Assembly: GCA_963763205.1 (NCBI GenBank) | Contig: CAVXNQ010000002.1 | Coordinates: forward strand, 375,884 to 439,883 | Reading direction: 5' to 3' | DNA from: DDH964 sp963763205 | Lineage (GTDB): Bacteria > Desulfobacterota > Desulfuromonadia > Desulfuromonadales > DDH964 | DNA length: 64,000 nt | Shown: positions 63,601-64,000 of the stretch, piece after piece | Layout of the letters: each line of letters opens with the position of its first letter | How positions within the stretch are numbered: position 1 is the first letter of the stretch | Made by a program: the position numbers and the translations under genes | The notes under the pieces: model-generated | The model's input: the letters and a program-made list of their open reading frames with translations, nothing else | The model's database searches: none | Told to the model about the DNA's origin: nothing

Positions 63601-64000
63601 CTAGGTTCTCGCCGTTTCAGTGACATTTTGAAGTCTCTCGTTAAGCCATGCTTTGATCAACTCAATATAACTGGTCCAGTCACTGGATTTGGCAGCTACA
63701 TTGACTATTCGCGTCAGAGCAACGGCCCTAGAACTTCCAAGCATATCTATAATTTTATCAACATATTCATGGTCTTCTGCTACAGCATTTATTGCGTTCG
63801 CAGCATTTATCACGTCATCAAAGTCTGAATCTCCTGTCAAGGGTACAGAGCAAATAAGTGCATGTAACCTCTTCTCTGGGGGTTCGATCGTGAGGGGGGG
63901 AAAATTGCCTAACGTATGTCAGTGCTTGAGTTCGTCTCGCTTGATCGGCATAATGATTGCCTGTCAGGACCTTGTTCTGAACTGATGCGGGTCGCGCGCC
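63601..64000 (-). CDS. Unidentified protein, C-terminal part (gene runs off the window)
   Basis: The frame is open from the window edge to a TAG 12 bases before the Res start. It reads RPASVQNKVLTGNHYADQARR, LTYVRQFSPLTIEPPEKRL, SDFDDVINAANAINAVAED and DWTSYIELIKAWLNERLQ. No start codon is present in the window. I do not recognise a Mod methyltransferase motif in this part; the gene is probably in one operon with res. It may be part of the Mod chain, a DUF or another defence component. Confidence 0.6.

Overview
The window looks like a chromosomal segment of a GC-rich, anaerobic, metal-respiring deltaproteobacterium of the Desulfuromonadales/Geobacter type. The support is a feoA-feoA-feoB locus, haem-c motifs (CxxCH) in a small cytochrome and in a sensor kinase, an oxygen-sensitive class III ribonucleotide reductase, an anaerobic-type cobalamin pathway (cbiF, cbiG, cbiB), a short MetH, split transketolase, and a GEMM riboswitch. 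The assignment is by gene content only; no marker gene was searched.

Layout. 1-4 kb: end of a DUF3536 protein, a hybrid sensor kinase and an M48 membrane protease. 4.2-10.1 kb: iron block, with a Fur-like box, feoA1-feoA2-feoB, a Cys-rich FeoB-associated peptide, a YHS protein, DUF3793, a second Fur-like box, DUF2325 and an OprB-type porin. 10.3-16.4 kb: lower-GC accessory stretch with a riboswitch-controlled diguanylate cyclase, a broken carbonic anhydrase, hicAB with a palindromic operator, a broken serine resolvase, a VOC protein and a J-domain protein. 16.6-34.4 kb: housekeeping and signalling (transpeptidase, DUF523/DUF1722, CorA, class II photolyase, CoA-disulfide-reductase-like enzyme, DedA, hydrolase, NtrC-type two-component pair, split transketolase, MetH, GerMN, MurI). 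34.6-43.2 kb: a membrane protein/dihaem cytochrome/protease-like trio, then a nickel module (cbiMN on one side, nikR-cbiQ-cbiO on the other) interrupted by an nrdD-nrdG operon in which the glycyl-radical tail of NrdD is a separate 48-residue ORF. 43.4-48.3 kb: livKHMGF branched-chain amino acid transporter. 48.5-51.5 kb: thioesterase, DsrE and an ArsB-like permease. 51.5-59.2 kb: cobalamin operon (cbiF, cbiG, fused cobJ-cobQ, cbiB, cobD) plus dus. 59.3-64 kb: defence-like island with an AlbA_2/HATPase protein, a type III restriction (Res) subunit and the end of an unidentified gene.

The modules connect: nickel and B12 supply (NikR/CbiMQO, Cbi/Cob enzymes) next to a B12-dependent methionine synthase; iron import under apparent Fur control; anaerobic dNTP synthesis under apparent NrdR control; and at least one haem-c-based signalling pair.

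Caution on quality. About sixteen genes carry single-base frame breaks, with conserved protein on both sides of each break. The livKHMGF block alone has more than ten. Most sit in homopolymers or GC runs and look like sequencing errors in a draft assembly. The carbonic anhydrase and the resolvase also carry in-frame stop codons and are better candidates for true pseudogenes. Short simple repeats sit at several gene junctions (heptamers at 21.9 and 56.2 kb, GTGAGG-type repeats at 38.8 kb), and larger interspersed elements at 18.0, 57.0 and 58.3 kb.
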